This document shows, one piece after another, positions 8,311-16,567 of a stretch of 64,000 nucleotides of DNA (within the stretch, counting starts at the first letter, position 1; the number at the start of each line of letters is the position of its first letter). Under the pieces are notes generated by a model. That model was given only the letters and a program-made list of their open reading frames with translations, did not search any database and was not told the origin of the DNA. Source of the DNA: CBDEGK01 sp965237855. Its GTDB lineage: Bacteria; Pseudomonadota; Gammaproteobacteria; Pseudomonadales; Halieaceae. The position numbers were made by a program, and so were the translations under genes. The stretch covers positions 1,054,001-1,118,000 of the forward strand of contig CBDEGK010000008.1 in assembly GCA_965237855.1 (NCBI GenBank), read 5' to 3'.

Positions 8311-9521
8311 GCTTTCAGCTGCAGTTTATGCACCAATTTGCCTGTGCTGGTGCCTTGTATCAACAAGCTGAAAAGGACTACGCCAAATACCATCGACTGA
8401 ATCGTCCACCAATAGGGCAGGGATTCCGGCAGCGCGAGCACCAGGGCGATGGCGACGGCACCCCTCAGTCCACCCCAACTCATTAGCAGTGACCAGCGTT
8501 TATCGATGTGACATCCTAACAGACCGCTCAGTGTGTTACAGCTGTAGACAGTGGCGAAGCGGGCCAACATGGAAGCGGCGATTGCCAACACCATGGCCAG
8601 CCACCGGTCCTGAAACATGCCCCAGGTGATTACCAGACCCATCAATGTGAAGAGGATGGCCTGTAACAAGAATCCCAGCCATTCCAGGCTATCATCGGCG
8701 CCGCGCATCAACTGGTGCCGCTGTGCGCGCAAGAGCTGGCGCGCCGTAATCGCGGCAAATGTCACTGCCATGATGCCCGATACCCCGAGCAAATTTTCGG
8801 CCAGGTAAAAACTGGCCAGGGCAGAAAACAACAAAACCACGCTGCTGCCCGGCACCGATCCCAAGGCCCGCACAATCATCGCAGTCAGCAGGCCGAACAG
8901 GGTGCCGGCCAGGCTTCCACCGATGAAGACCGTGGTAAACTCTATCGCGAAGCTGCCGGGTTCAAGCTGGCTGCTACCTTCTGCGAACAACAAAATGACG
9001 CCAAACAGTACGACTGCTGAGGCATCGTTAAACAAGCTTTCGCCCTCTACGATGGTGGTCAGACCTTCGGGCGTATCCAACTGCCGCAGACGCGCCGTCA
9101 CCGCCGCGGGATCGGTGGCGGCGAGTATGACTCCAGTTAGCAAGGCCGCCTGCCAGGGGAAACCCTGCGCATGGCCAATACCCACATACAGCAGTGCGGC
9201 CGTCAACGTCGCCGACAAAATAACTCCGGGAACCGCCAGTAGCAGAACAGGTAGTAGCCAACGCTTGAGAAGGCTGGGTTTCAGATGCCAGGCTGCTTCG
9301 AAGATGAGGACAGGAAGTATCAAGAGGAACACCAGGTCTTTCAGATTGTGCGCGCGAATACCCGTGTCAAAACCCAGTAGCGGTAGCAGTGCGCCAGCGC
9401 CAACGCCCGCGATCAGACAGCCTATGGAGCTGTCGATGCGCAGCAGTCGACCAACGAGAAGGCCCAGAATGGAAAAGCTGGTCAGGAATAGCAGGCGTTC
9501 CATCAATAACTCGAAATCCAC
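8307..9521 (-). CDS. CPA1-family sodium/proton antiporter
   Basis: A 404-residue polytopic inner-membrane protein with about 12 predicted hydrophobic segments. It carries the CPA1 (NhaP/NHE) signature: TDPAAVTARLRQL and EGESLFNDASAVVLF, whose acidic ND pair is the ion-binding site. A second conserved SWGGLRGAVAIALVLAL lies near the C-terminus. It probably exchanges Na+ or K+ for H+, fitting a marine lifestyle. It lacks the long cytoplasmic tail of some CPA1 members. It is convergent with rsmJ and divergent from the TraB/GumN gene. Confidence 0.88.
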   Translation of the reverse strand: MDFELLMERLLFLTSFSILGLLVGRLLRIDSSIGCLIAGVGAGALLPLLGFDTGIRAHNLKDLVFLLILPVLIFEAAWHLKPSLLKRWLLPVLLLAVPGVILSATLTAALLYVGIGHAQGFPWQAALLTGVILAATDPAAVTARLRQLDTPEGLTTIVEGESLFNDASAVVLFGVILLFAEGSSQLEPGSFAIEFTTVFIGGSLAGTLFGLLTAMIVRALGSVPGSSVVLLFSALASFYLAENLLGVSGIMAVTFAAITARQLLRAQRHQLMRGADDSLEWLGFLLQAILFTLMGLVITWGMFQDRWLAMVLAIAASMLARFATVYSCNTLSGLLGCHIDKRWSLLMSWGGLRGAVAIALVLALPESLPYWWTIQSMVFGVVLFSLLIQGTSTGKLVHKLQLKA

Positions 9522-9601
9522 GGTTAGTACCTCTTCAAATGTCTGTACCAGTGCGACCGCAAATTAATCTGAGCGTTCACATTAGGTTATAGTAGGTCAC
9601 T

Positions 9602-10468
9602 ATGAGAGCCTTGTTGTTTTTACTATGTTTTTACCTCTCCCTACCGCTACAAGCGGCGGGCGAGCGATTGTTTTTTTACGAAGTTGAACGGCCCGGCGCC
9701 ACGGTCTGGTTGCTCGGTTCCATGCACCTGGCACGCCCAGATATCTACCCACTGCGCCGTGATATTGAGCGGGCGTTTGAAAAATCCGACTCCCTGGTGG
9801 TGGAGGTGGATATCGGGACGGCTAATCAGCTGTATATTCAACAGATGATGTTGGAGCGTGGCACCTATCCCCCGGGTGAGACTGTGCAGCAGCATATCTC
9901 CTCAAGTACCTGGCTTGGCCTGCAAAAAGCTATTCGCCAATTCGGTTTGCCCGTGGACGTGATGGCCAGATATCGCCCCGGTTTGTTGGTTGCCACGCTA
10001 TCAACTCTGCATATGATGAAACTGGGGCTTGACCCGGAGTTTGGGGTTGACCGTCATTTCCTGGCTGCAGCTCGTGGTGAAAAGGAAATACTGGAGCTGG
10101 AAACTATCGAACAGCAGATCGATTTACTCATGGATTTCCCTGATGAAGAACTGTTGGTAAAACAAACGCTTGAGCAGCTCGACCAGATGGATCTGATCAT
10201 GACTGAGTTGGTGTCAGCCTGGAAGGCAGGTAATAGTGCCCGGTTGGAACGTCTTCTGATAGATGATGAATTAGCGCGCGATCCCGCCTATAAAATCTTG
10301 CACGAGCGCATGTTTGATGACCGCAATCGCGGCATGGTGGCAAAAATTGATAGCTACCTGAGACGCGGTGGCGTCTACTTTGTGGTAGTCGGTGCCGGCC
10401 ACCTGGTTGGTGATATGGGTGTGGTGGCGTTGCTGGAGAAGCGCGGTTACCATCCACGCCAGCTCTAG
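9602..10468 (+). CDS. TraB/GumN family protein
   Basis: A 288-residue protein with an N-terminal signal peptide (LLFLLCFYLSLPLQAAG), so probably exported. It has the two family GxxH motifs: LLGSMHLARPDIYPL near the N-terminus and VVVGAGHLVGDMGVVALL near the C-terminus, features of the putative metalloprotease TIKI/TraB/GumN fold. The substrate is unknown. A -10-like TATAGT at 9588-9593 would put transcription within a few bases of the ATG, so the message may be nearly leaderless; this is a weak inference. The next gene follows after 22 bases and may be co-transcribed. Confidence 0.85.
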   Translation: MRALLFLLCFYLSLPLQAAGERLFFYEVERPGATVWLLGSMHLARPDIYPLRRDIERAFEKSDSLVVEVDIGTANQLYIQQMMLERGTYPPGETVQQHISSSTWLGLQKAIRQFGLPVDVMARYRPGLLVATLSTLHMMKLGLDPEFGVDRHFLAAARGEKEILELETIEQQIDLLMDFPDEELLVKQTLEQLDQMDLIMTELVSAWKAGNSARLERLLIDDELARDPAYKILHERMFDDRNRGMVAKIDSYLRRGGVYFVVVGAGHLVGDMGVVALLEKRGYHPRQL

Positions 10469-10490
10469 TAATCCAAAGTAGGAAATAACT

Positions 10491-11252
10491 ATGTCCGAGA
10501 GAAAGAAGACGGCGTTGGTGACTGGTGCCAGCGCCGGTATTGGTGCGGAGTTTTGTCGCCAGCTTGCTGAGCGCTGTGACGTTATCATCGCCGTTGGCAG
10601 ACGGGCTGATAAATTGCAGGAATTGGCGCTTGAACTGGTTGCTAAAGCCGAGGTGCACCCGGTGGTGGCCAACCTGGAATCCCGGCTCGGCATTACCCAG
10701 ACCATTGAAACCCTGCGCCAGAAGGGCCCGGTGGACTACCTGGTGAACAATGCCGGTTTCAGCACCATGGGTAACTTTGCCGAAATCGAATTAGAACCAC
10801 AACAGGGCATGGTTGATCTGCACATAACGGCGACCCTGGCGTTGTCTCGAGCCGCCATTCCCTTCATGAAGGAGCGCGGTGGCGGTGCTGTCATCAATGT
10901 GTCATCCCTGGGTGCATTCAGCGTGCTGCCCGGCGGGGCTATTTATTGTGCCAGTAAAGCCTTTCTCAACAGCTTCAGTGAAAGCCTGCAGGCGGAAGTT
11001 GCCGCTGATGACATCCGGGTGCAGAGTCTGTGTCCTGGGTTTACCTTGTCGGATTTTCACGATCGAGAAGCCATGGCTGGATTCGATCGTGGTTGGTTCC
11101 CTGAGGAGCAGTGGCAGACGGCAGAACAAGTGGTGGCTGAAAGCCTGGCGGCGCTGGCGGAGGACAGGGTGATTGTTATAACCGGCACGCATAATCAACC
11201 GGCAGCGGAAATGGCGCTCGCCGGGCAGTTGAACAGGCTGAAGGGCGGTTAA
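10491..11252 (+). CDS. SDR family NAD(P)-dependent oxidoreductase
   Basis: A 253-residue classical short-chain dehydrogenase. It has TGASAGIGAEF near the N-terminus, NNAGFSTMG, a serine in INVSSLGAF and the catalytic YCASKAF. The C-terminal part (SLCPGFTLSDFHDRE) resembles the DltE/YqjQ subgroup of uncharacterised reductases. The substrate cannot be deduced. AGGAA precedes the ATG. It probably forms an operon with the upstream TraB/GumN gene and ends convergently against dapE. Confidence 0.82.
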   Translation: MSERKKTALVTGASAGIGAEFCRQLAERCDVIIAVGRRADKLQELALELVAKAEVHPVVANLESRLGITQTIETLRQKGPVDYLVNNAGFSTMGNFAEIELEPQQGMVDLHITATLALSRAAIPFMKERGGGAVINVSSLGAFSVLPGGAIYCASKAFLNSFSESLQAEVAADDIRVQSLCPGFTLSDFHDREAMAGFDRGWFPEEQWQTAEQVVAESLAALAEDRVIVITGTHNQPAAEMALAGQLNRLKGG

Positions 11253-11264
11253 CGGGCTAAGGGC

Positions 11265-12392
11265 TTACAGCAGTAGTTTCTCCAGCAGGCGCTGATAGAC
11301 CTCTGTCAGCGCATCCAGATCAGCGATTCGGACATGCTCATTGAGCTTGTGAATACTGGCGTTGATGGGCCCCAGCTCCACCACCTGGGCGCCGGTGGGG
11401 GCAATAAACCGACCGTCGGAGGTGCCGCCAGCAGTTGATAATGCGGTTTCCCGACCCAGGCAATCCCTGATGGCACCCCTGGTCGCTTCAACCAGCTTGC
11501 CGGAATCGGTGAGGAAGGGCTGGCCGCTCAGGTTCCAGGTCAATACGTAGTCCATCGCAAACTGGTTGAGAATTGCCGCCGTGCGCGACTGTAGTTGCTC
11601 GACGGTAACTTCGGTGGAAAAACGGAAGTTGAACTGCACTTCCACCTCGCCGGGGATCACGTTGGTGGCGCCGGTACCGCCGTTGATATTGGAAATCTGC
11701 ATGGAGGTGGGTGGGAAGAAGTCGTTACCTTCATCCCACACTTCTGTGCAAAGCGCAGCCAATGCCGGCATTGCCCGGTGAATGGGATTGTCCGCCAGCT
11801 GCGGGTAGGCGATATGTCCCTGTACCCCCTGGATACTCAACACGGCTCCGAGGGAACCGCGGCGGCCATTTTTAATCACATCACCGAGCAACTCAGAACT
11901 GGAAGGCTCGCCCACCAGGCACCAGTCGAAGGTTTTGTCCCGTTGTTGTAACCAGTCCAGGACTTTTACCGTGCCATCAATCGCTGGCCCCTCCTCGTCG
12001 GAGGTGATGAGGAAACCGATACGGCCGGGATGATCCGGGTGTTCGGCCACGAATTGTTCGCAGGCCACCACCATGGCGGCCAGAGAGCCCTTCATATCCG
12101 CGGCGCCGCGACCGTACAGGCACTCACCGCGCTGCTCGGGCTGAAAAGGATCACTGTCCCAATCTTCCAGTGGGCCGGTGGGCACGACGTCGGTGTGTCC
12201 AGCGAAGACAATGATGGGCCCGTCGCTGCCGTGCTCGGCCCAGAAGTTATCGACGTCACCGAAGCGAAGCGGCTCGCAACTAAAGCCGGTTTCAGCCAGG
12301 CGTTGCATCATCACCACCTGGCAACCACTGTCCTCGGGTGTTACCGATGGTCGGCGCATCAGGTCGATACAAAGCTCGAGCGTACTGGACAT
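11265..12392 (-). CDS. dapE: Succinyl-diaminopimelate desuccinylase
   Basis: DapE (375 residues) is the di-zinc M20 hydrolase that releases L,L-diaminopimelate from its N-succinyl form. Metal and catalytic residues are visible: His66 and Asp68 in FAGHTDVVPTG, Asp99 in GRGAADMKGS, and Glu133/Glu134 in TSDEEGPA. A conserved GGTSDGRF is followed by a late histidine in SIHKLNEHV. It starts one base after the dapD stop, forming a dapD-dapE operon. Together with dapA and dapC in this window this covers much of the succinylase route to lysine and peptidoglycan. Confidence 0.97.
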   Translation of the reverse strand: MSSTLELCIDLMRRPSVTPEDSGCQVVMMQRLAETGFSCEPLRFGDVDNFWAEHGSDGPIIVFAGHTDVVPTGPLEDWDSDPFQPEQRGECLYGRGAADMKGSLAAMVVACEQFVAEHPDHPGRIGFLITSDEEGPAIDGTVKVLDWLQQRDKTFDWCLVGEPSSSELLGDVIKNGRRGSLGAVLSIQGVQGHIAYPQLADNPIHRAMPALAALCTEVWDEGNDFFPPTSMQISNINGGTGATNVIPGEVEVQFNFRFSTEVTVEQLQSRTAAILNQFAMDYVLTWNLSGQPFLTDSGKLVEATRGAIRDCLGRETALSTAGGTSDGRFIAPTGAQVVELGPINASIHKLNEHVRIADLDALTEVYQRLLEKLLL

Positions 12393-12393
12393 A

Positions 12394-13428
12394 TCAGTTG
12401 TGTGCGTGCAGTTCTGCGTTGAGTTCTACGGCTGACTTATTGCTCAGACACTCCACTGCACCGGTACCTGAATTGCGGCGGAACAGCAGGTCGGACTTGC
12501 CAGCCAGATCCCGCGCTTTGACTCTCTCTATCAGTTCGCCCTGGTTGTCCAGCAGGTTGAGCTTGGTGCCGGCGGTGAGGTAGAGGCCGGCTTCAACCGT
12601 GCAACGATCTCCCAGCGGTATACCGACACCGCCATTGGCGCCCACCAGACAGCCTTCGCCCATGCCGTTGACCAGCTTGCCGCCGCCGGACAGCGTACCC
12701 ATGGTGGAAGCGCCGCCGCCGAGGTCAGAACCGGCACCGATCATGACGCCTGCGGAAATTCTGCCCTCGATCATACCGGGACCCTCGGTGCCGGCGTTGA
12801 AGTTAACAAAGCCTTCGTGCATCACCGTGGTACCTTCGCCCAGGTAAGCGCCCAGGCGTACCCGCGCGGTATGGGCGATGCGGACACCGCTGGGAACCAC
12901 GTAATTGGTCATTTTCGGGAACTTGTCGATACAGCTGACTTCCAGGGTGCGGTTTTCCAGCCGGGCCTGTAACTGCCGGGCCGGTAATTCTGTCACATCA
13001 ACAGCGCCCTCGCTGGTCCAGGCTACGTTTGGTAGTACCCCGAAAGTGCCATCGAGATTGGTGCCGTGGGGTTTAACCAGCCGATGGGACAGCAGGTGCA
13101 GTTTCAGGTAGGCCTCCGGCACCGAGGAAGGGGGCTCATCGGCCGCCAATACACAGGCCACCAGGGGGCGTTCAGAGCCGGACATGGTTCGCGCCGCGGC
13201 TGCCGCTTCAGCCTGCCCAGCCTCAGCCAGCTTTTCGGCTAGCGCAACCATCTTGTCTGCCGACAGGGGCAAGGCGACATTACCACCCTGGTAGCCCACT
13301 GCAGCGAGTACGGCGACCAGGTCACCTGCGGGATTGAGCAACGGTACCGGGTAATATATTTCCAGCCAGTCACCGTTACTGTTGTGTGTGCCCACGCCAA
13401 TGCCGAGTGCGTAGATGCTATTGCTCAT
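12394..13428 (-). CDS. dapD: Tetrahydrodipicolinate N-succinyltransferase (344-residue type)
   Basis: DapD transfers succinyl from succinyl-CoA to tetrahydrodipicolinate. This is the 344-residue Pseudomonas/Actinobacteria type rather than the 274-residue E. coli type. The N-terminal half is a specific domain, and the C-terminal half is a left-handed beta-helix of hexapeptide repeats (EGTTVMHEGFVNFNAGTEG, ISAGVMIGAGSDLGGGAS). A purine-rich GAAGGAAGGA precedes the ATG, and a TATACT -10-like element (complement of 13479-13484) lies about 50 bases upstream. Confidence 0.95.
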   Translation of the reverse strand: MSNSIYALGIGVGTHNSNGDWLEIYYPVPLLNPAGDLVAVLAAVGYQGGNVALPLSADKMVALAEKLAEAGQAEAAAAARTMSGSERPLVACVLAADEPPSSVPEAYLKLHLLSHRLVKPHGTNLDGTFGVLPNVAWTSEGAVDVTELPARQLQARLENRTLEVSCIDKFPKMTNYVVPSGVRIAHTARVRLGAYLGEGTTVMHEGFVNFNAGTEGPGMIEGRISAGVMIGAGSDLGGGASTMGTLSGGGKLVNGMGEGCLVGANGGVGIPLGDRCTVEAGLYLTAGTKLNLLDNQGELIERVKARDLAGKSDLLFRRNSGTGAVECLSNKSAVELNAELHAHN

Positions 13429-13506
13429 TGTCCTTCCTTCGCTCTTTGACTAATTCTTGCCCCTTTCGAGGGCGCGCTAGTATAGCGGATTGGTTGTTGT
13501 CAGTAA

Positions 13507-14397
13507 CTAGACTCCGAGCAGCAGAATCAGCACGCTGGTGGTGATGGCGGCGATCCCCAGCAGTTCCCGGGGAGAGATCTTCTCCTTGAAAAAGAAGTAG
13601 GTGATGACCGCGGCAAAAATAAGCTCGACCTGGCCCAGGGATCTCACCAATGCGGCATTCTGGTAGGTCATGGCGGTGTACCAGCCAACTGAACCGAAAC
13701 AACTGGTGGCCCCAACAAACAGGGCCAGCGGCAGCTGTTGCGCGAGCGCAAGCAATTGCCGGGTTTGTTTAACCGCCACGTAACAGAAGCAGAGACAACT
13801 CTGCACCGATACCGTGAATACCAGCGTGAGAGCGGCGTTTTCGATGAAACTGTAGTCCAAGCTCAGGCTGGCCTGGCGCAACCACAGGGCGGTGCAGGCG
13901 AAGCCTAGGCCCGACAGCAGACCATAACAAACACTGCTGACGTCAATTTGCTGGCCCTTGCCGGGGAAACTCATGGTGAGCACGCCCATGGCGCCCAGCA
14001 GTACTGCGAACCAACCCAGCATCGACAGCATGGCACTGAAAAAAATGACGCCGAACACGGCGGTTTGAATGGCTTCTGTCTTGGACAACACGGTGCCGAC
14101 TGCAAAATTGCGTAGCGTCAGAACGCGCACCAGCCAGACGGTGGCGGCAATTTGGGCCAGGCTGGCCAGCACGGCGTAAACCAGGAAGGAGCGGTTGCTG
14201 AGATTCTCTGACAGAGCCTGTAAGGGGTCGCCGGAGAAGACCAGGTACAGGTAGACCATGGCAAAGGGCGCGCCAAATAAGTAGCGCACCATTGTCGTGG
14301 CCATTGGGCTCAGGTGGCTGGCCAGTTTTTTCTGGCCGGCGGTGCGAACCGACTGCATCAAGGCAGCCAGAAGCGTAAAAAGGACCCAGGTTTCCAT
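13507..14397 (-). CDS. EamA/DMT-superfamily permease
   Basis: A 296-residue inner-membrane protein with about ten hydrophobic segments arranged as two repeats of five, the EamA drug/metabolite transporter pattern. The second repeat ends with the typical LGQVELIFAAVITYFFFKEKISPRELLGIAAI. Substrate and direction are unknown; relatives export amino acids, metabolites or drugs. It lies upstream of dapD on the same strand with about 80 bases between, so co-transcription is possible but not shown. Confidence 0.85.
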   Translation of the reverse strand: METWVLFTLLAALMQSVRTAGQKKLASHLSPMATTMVRYLFGAPFAMVYLYLVFSGDPLQALSENLSNRSFLVYAVLASLAQIAATVWLVRVLTLRNFAVGTVLSKTEAIQTAVFGVIFFSAMLSMLGWFAVLLGAMGVLTMSFPGKGQQIDVSSVCYGLLSGLGFACTALWLRQASLSLDYSFIENAALTLVFTVSVQSCLCFCYVAVKQTRQLLALAQQLPLALFVGATSCFGSVGWYTAMTYQNAALVRSLGQVELIFAAVITYFFFKEKISPRELLGIAAITTSVLILLLGV

Positions 14398-14489
14398 AAC
14401 AGCTCCGGACTAGTGGTGCGGCCAGCCTGGAGGAATTCTATCTATAAATAAAGTGAATGATTATTATCGGGTGGATTCCAGCTGGGAAT

Positions 14490-14897
14490 TCAAAGCCGCA
14501 CGCCCATGCTAAGTCGATCCTCGACTTCAAAACCCAGGGATTTATAGAAGGCTGCTAGCTCGGTGTTAGTGGAACGAATTTGCAGGTTTACCTTGATGCA
14601 GCCCAGCTGACGCAGGGTAGTTATGGCGTGTTGGACCAGCGCTGCACCGATGGTGCCACGCCGTTGCTCGGGCAAGACCGCGACAGCGTATAACCAACCA
14701 CGATGACCGTCATAGCCCGCCATGCAGGCGCCGGACAGGCGGCCATCGAATTCGGCGACAAAGATGAGGTCATCCACCGCCAGCTTGGCGGCGATCATTT
14801 GCGCAGGTTCATTGTGGGGTGGGTCATCGGGAAAAACGGTTTGCCACAGTGACACTAATTGCGCGTGGTCTGCCTCGGTATATTTTCTGACTTGCAT
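14490..14897 (-). CDS. GNAT acetyltransferase, YpeA-like
   Basis: A 135-residue single-domain GNAT enzyme, starting MQVRKYTEADHAQLVSLWQ. The acetyl-CoA-binding motif A is seen as AVLPEQRRGTIGAALVQHA (the usual Q/R-x-x-G-x-G/A), and the end has the FYKSLGFEVEDRLSMG pattern of YpeA proteins. The frame is open further upstream, but the extension would run into the MAPEG gene and has no homologous look, so the ATG at 14897 is chosen. The acetyl acceptor is unknown. The gene follows MAPEG by 13 bases. Confidence 0.82.
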   Translation of the reverse strand: MQVRKYTEADHAQLVSLWQTVFPDDPPHNEPAQMIAAKLAVDDLIFVAEFDGRLSGACMAGYDGHRGWLYAVAVLPEQRRGTIGAALVQHAITTLRQLGCIKVNLQIRSTNTELAAFYKSLGFEVEDRLSMGVRL

Positions 14898-14910
14898 TGA
14901 GCCAGGGTTC

Positions 14911-15309
14911 TTATGCACCCAGGGCCTGCATGCACAGGGCAACAATCAGCGCGAAGCCGCCCAGATAGGTTCCCAATGAGCCGACAAAGCGCAGGGGGTG
15001 GGGTTCGGCCATGGTTTTCGGCAGCAGTATGCCGAGCACAAACACATAGCGGAAGAATGTGACCAGCATCATCGACCATAGCACCCATGTGGCCACTGGG
15101 CCCTGACTCAGGATAAGAATCAGCAGCGCCAGAATCGGTGCGTATTCCGTGGAATTGCCATGGGCACGCTGGGCTTTGTACAGGGTGTCTTCAGGATCAA
15201 TGGTGGCACCGTACATGGTATTGGCTTTCCCTCGGCACAGTGAGACATAAAATCCCAGCCCGATGCACAACAGAGCTAGCAGGGCGATACAAAGAAGTGG
15301 TATAGACAT
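14911..15309 (-). CDS. MAPEG-family membrane protein
   Basis: A 132-residue integral membrane protein with four hydrophobic helices. The family motif is visible as QRAHGNSTEYAPILALL (usual form RAHxNxxE), followed by FRYVFVLGIL and a C-terminal glycine-rich helix. Bacterial MAPEG proteins are glutathione-dependent transferases or peroxidases, or YecN-like proteins of unknown role. GAGG lies seven bases before the ATG. It is a possible functional companion of the redox-type SelW-like protein encoded upstream; this is inference. Confidence 0.85.
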   Translation of the reverse strand: MSIPLLCIALLALLCIGLGFYVSLCRGKANTMYGATIDPEDTLYKAQRAHGNSTEYAPILALLILILSQGPVATWVLWSMMLVTFFRYVFVLGILLPKTMAEPHPLRFVGSLGTYLGGFALIVALCMQALGA

Positions 15310-15360
15310 GTTTTATCCTCAATTCGATTGTTAAATGCCATCGTCCTTCTGCGATCTGAT

Positions 15361-15492
15361 TTAATAAGCAAAGAGCAGGGAACTCATAAACACTACCAAC
15401 ATAACAATTGTCACCAGATAATTCAGAATCGGGTTCGGTTCGGAAACTGGCAATGTTCCATTTAGCTGGTCCTGTCTCTTAACTTTGTACAC
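15361..15492 (-). CDS. Possible 30-43-residue membrane peptide
   Basis: A short frame on the minus strand ends at a TAA at 15361-15363. It encodes LPVSEPNPILNYLVTIVMLV followed by VFMSSLLFAY, that is a short polar head and one strongly hydrophobic span. A GTG at 15492 would give 43 residues and a TTG about 30. No clear ribosome site was seen and the upstream part overlaps the attC-like site. It could be the remnant of a longer membrane protein. The sequence looks protein-like, but the call is tentative. Confidence 0.2.
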   Translation of the reverse strand: MYKVKRQDQLNGTLPVSEPNPILNYLVTIVMLVVFMSSLLFAY

Positions 15493-15552
15493 AAAACGCC
15501 GCGTTAACGCGAAGCCTGGTGCGAAGCCTCGTAGTTGAACGCCTTGTTAGGC
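15477..15552 (-). repeat. attC-like recombination site (integron cassette type)
   Basis: On the minus strand GCCTAACAAGGCGTT begins eight bases after the SelW-like stop codon, matching the left half of an attC site (R'' core RYYYAAC plus spacer and L''). The distal end, 76 bases away, reads GTTAAGA against the consensus GTTRRRY, one mismatch. Between them lie AACGC complementary to GCGTT and the palindrome CGCGTTAACGCG. Placement directly downstream of a short ORF is how gene cassettes are built. No integrase gene is in the window and the distal half is weak. Confidence 0.4.
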
Positions 15553-15559
15553 GGAATCC

Positions 15560-15799
15560 TCAATTTCTCTGCCCCCCGTGATCCGACAGCAACAGACCGA
15601 CAAGTTGGTCATTGTCAGGGAATGTTCCAGTCTTAAATTTCGAATACACGAGCTTACCCTCTACCACGACGTCAAAAATTCCTCGCCCCTCTGGTATCAG
15701 TATAGTCTCGACACCCAGAGACTCTTTGATTTTGGCAGCCAAACTGACAGCCTGTGGTTTGTAGTTTCACTGAGCGCAATAAGTGATCGAAATTTTCAT
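15560..15799 (-). CDS. SelW-like (Rdx family) selenoprotein, in-frame UGA at 15767-15769
   Basis: A 79-residue SelT/SelW/SelH-type thioredoxin-like protein that is visible only if the TGA at codon 11 is read as selenocysteine. The N-terminus is MKISITYCAQ-U-NYKPQAVS, giving the family C-x-x-U redox motif (Cys8, Sec11) in its proper place, with the SelW-like YKP after it. Downstream the frame continues with AAKIKESLGVE, GRGIFDVVVEGKLVYSKFK and the GTFPDNDQLVGLL ending, all typical of Rdx proteins. GGAGG (complement of 15805-15809) lies five bases before the ATG. Such proteins probably reduce glutathionylated or oxidised partners. A nonsense mutation of a Cys codon (TGC/TGT to TGA) is the alternative. 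Confidence 0.78.
15731..15743 (-). promoter_or_regulatory. Candidate bacterial SECIS stem-loop
   Basis: Starting 23 bases after the UGA, the message reads UUUGG-CUG-CCAAA, a perfect 5-bp stem that can open to a five-base loop GCUGC beginning with G. Bacterial SECIS elements are short hairpins in the coding region just downstream of the UGA with a G at the start of the apical loop, so position and loop fit. Pairing was judged by eye. Confidence 0.4.
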
Positions 15800-15894
15800 C
15801 GTTGCCTCCACAGCAGGCGGGGTCAAGCCTCAAAAATATGTCGTATTCAGTGTAGGATGAAGCCCTCCATTTGTCCCTGATTAATTCCCGATCT

Positions 15895-16555
15895 ATGAAA
15901 TTGACCTCTTTGTATTGTGCAGCGATATTGTTTTTCTCTTCCGCGGCAATTTCCTCACTCCACTCGCGCCAGGCAGCGGTTGCCATGCCCGAACCACTCA
16001 GTGCCGAGGCAGCGGCAAGCATTCTACGAGAAGGCGGTAATGCGGTGGATGCCGCTGTTGCAGTTTACCTGGCGTGACTACCAGGTTATCTCCGCTTCGC
16101 CGCCCAGCTCCGGCGGGATCGCCCTGGCCCAGTTGCTGGGCATGCATCAATTTGCCGGGGAGCACTTTGCCGACGTCGATCACAACTCTGCTCAGTACCT
16201 GCACCTGTTGGCCGAAATAGAGAAGCGTGTGTTTGCCGATCGAGGGAAGTTTCTCGGCAACCCGACTTTTCACAACAACCCGGTGTGCCCAACAAGTTTG
16301 GTGTTGTAGGCGATGAAATGAACGCCATCGAACCGGGTAAGCGTATGTTGTCATCCATGTCGCCCACCATCCTTCTGCAGGGAGGCGAGGTTGCCTTTGT
16401 GCTTGGCACCCATGGCGGAATATGGTTATCGCATGGAGCCCAATAGCTGGGGTGATCTCGGTGACGTTATGCTGATCGTGATGGATGAGGATGGGCTGGA
16501 AGCTGCTGTCGATGTACGCGGCCGCGGGCAGGCACGGGTGCTGCCGCTGCCCTGA
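15895..16555 (+). pseudogene. ggt: Decayed gamma-glutamyltransferase
   Basis: Three collinear fragments of a gamma-glutamyltransferase remain. The first, from ATG 15895, has a signal peptide and PEPLSAEAAASILREGGNAV. The second, from about 16075 in another frame, has YQVISASPPSSGGIALAQLL and EIEKRVFADRGKFLGNP. The third, after another frame change near 16280, has PNKFGVVGDEMNAIEPGKRM and ends SWGDLGDVMLIVMDEDG and VRGRGQARVLPLP. A full enzyme is about 550-580 residues; about 220 codons remain. The lost pieces include the catalytic threonine region (the TTH nucleophile segment) that should precede PGVPNKFG. Large internal deletions plus frameshifts make function very unlikely. Confidence 0.82.
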
Positions 16556-16567
16556 AACTTTTGCCCG

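Noticed and set aside
15672..16022. A 116-residue minus-strand frame overlapping the ggt remnant and the selenoprotein.
   Set aside because: It runs in a different frame from the SelW-like protein and lacks family features. The part near residues 30-70 looks faintly protein-like but has no ribosome site or recognisable domain.
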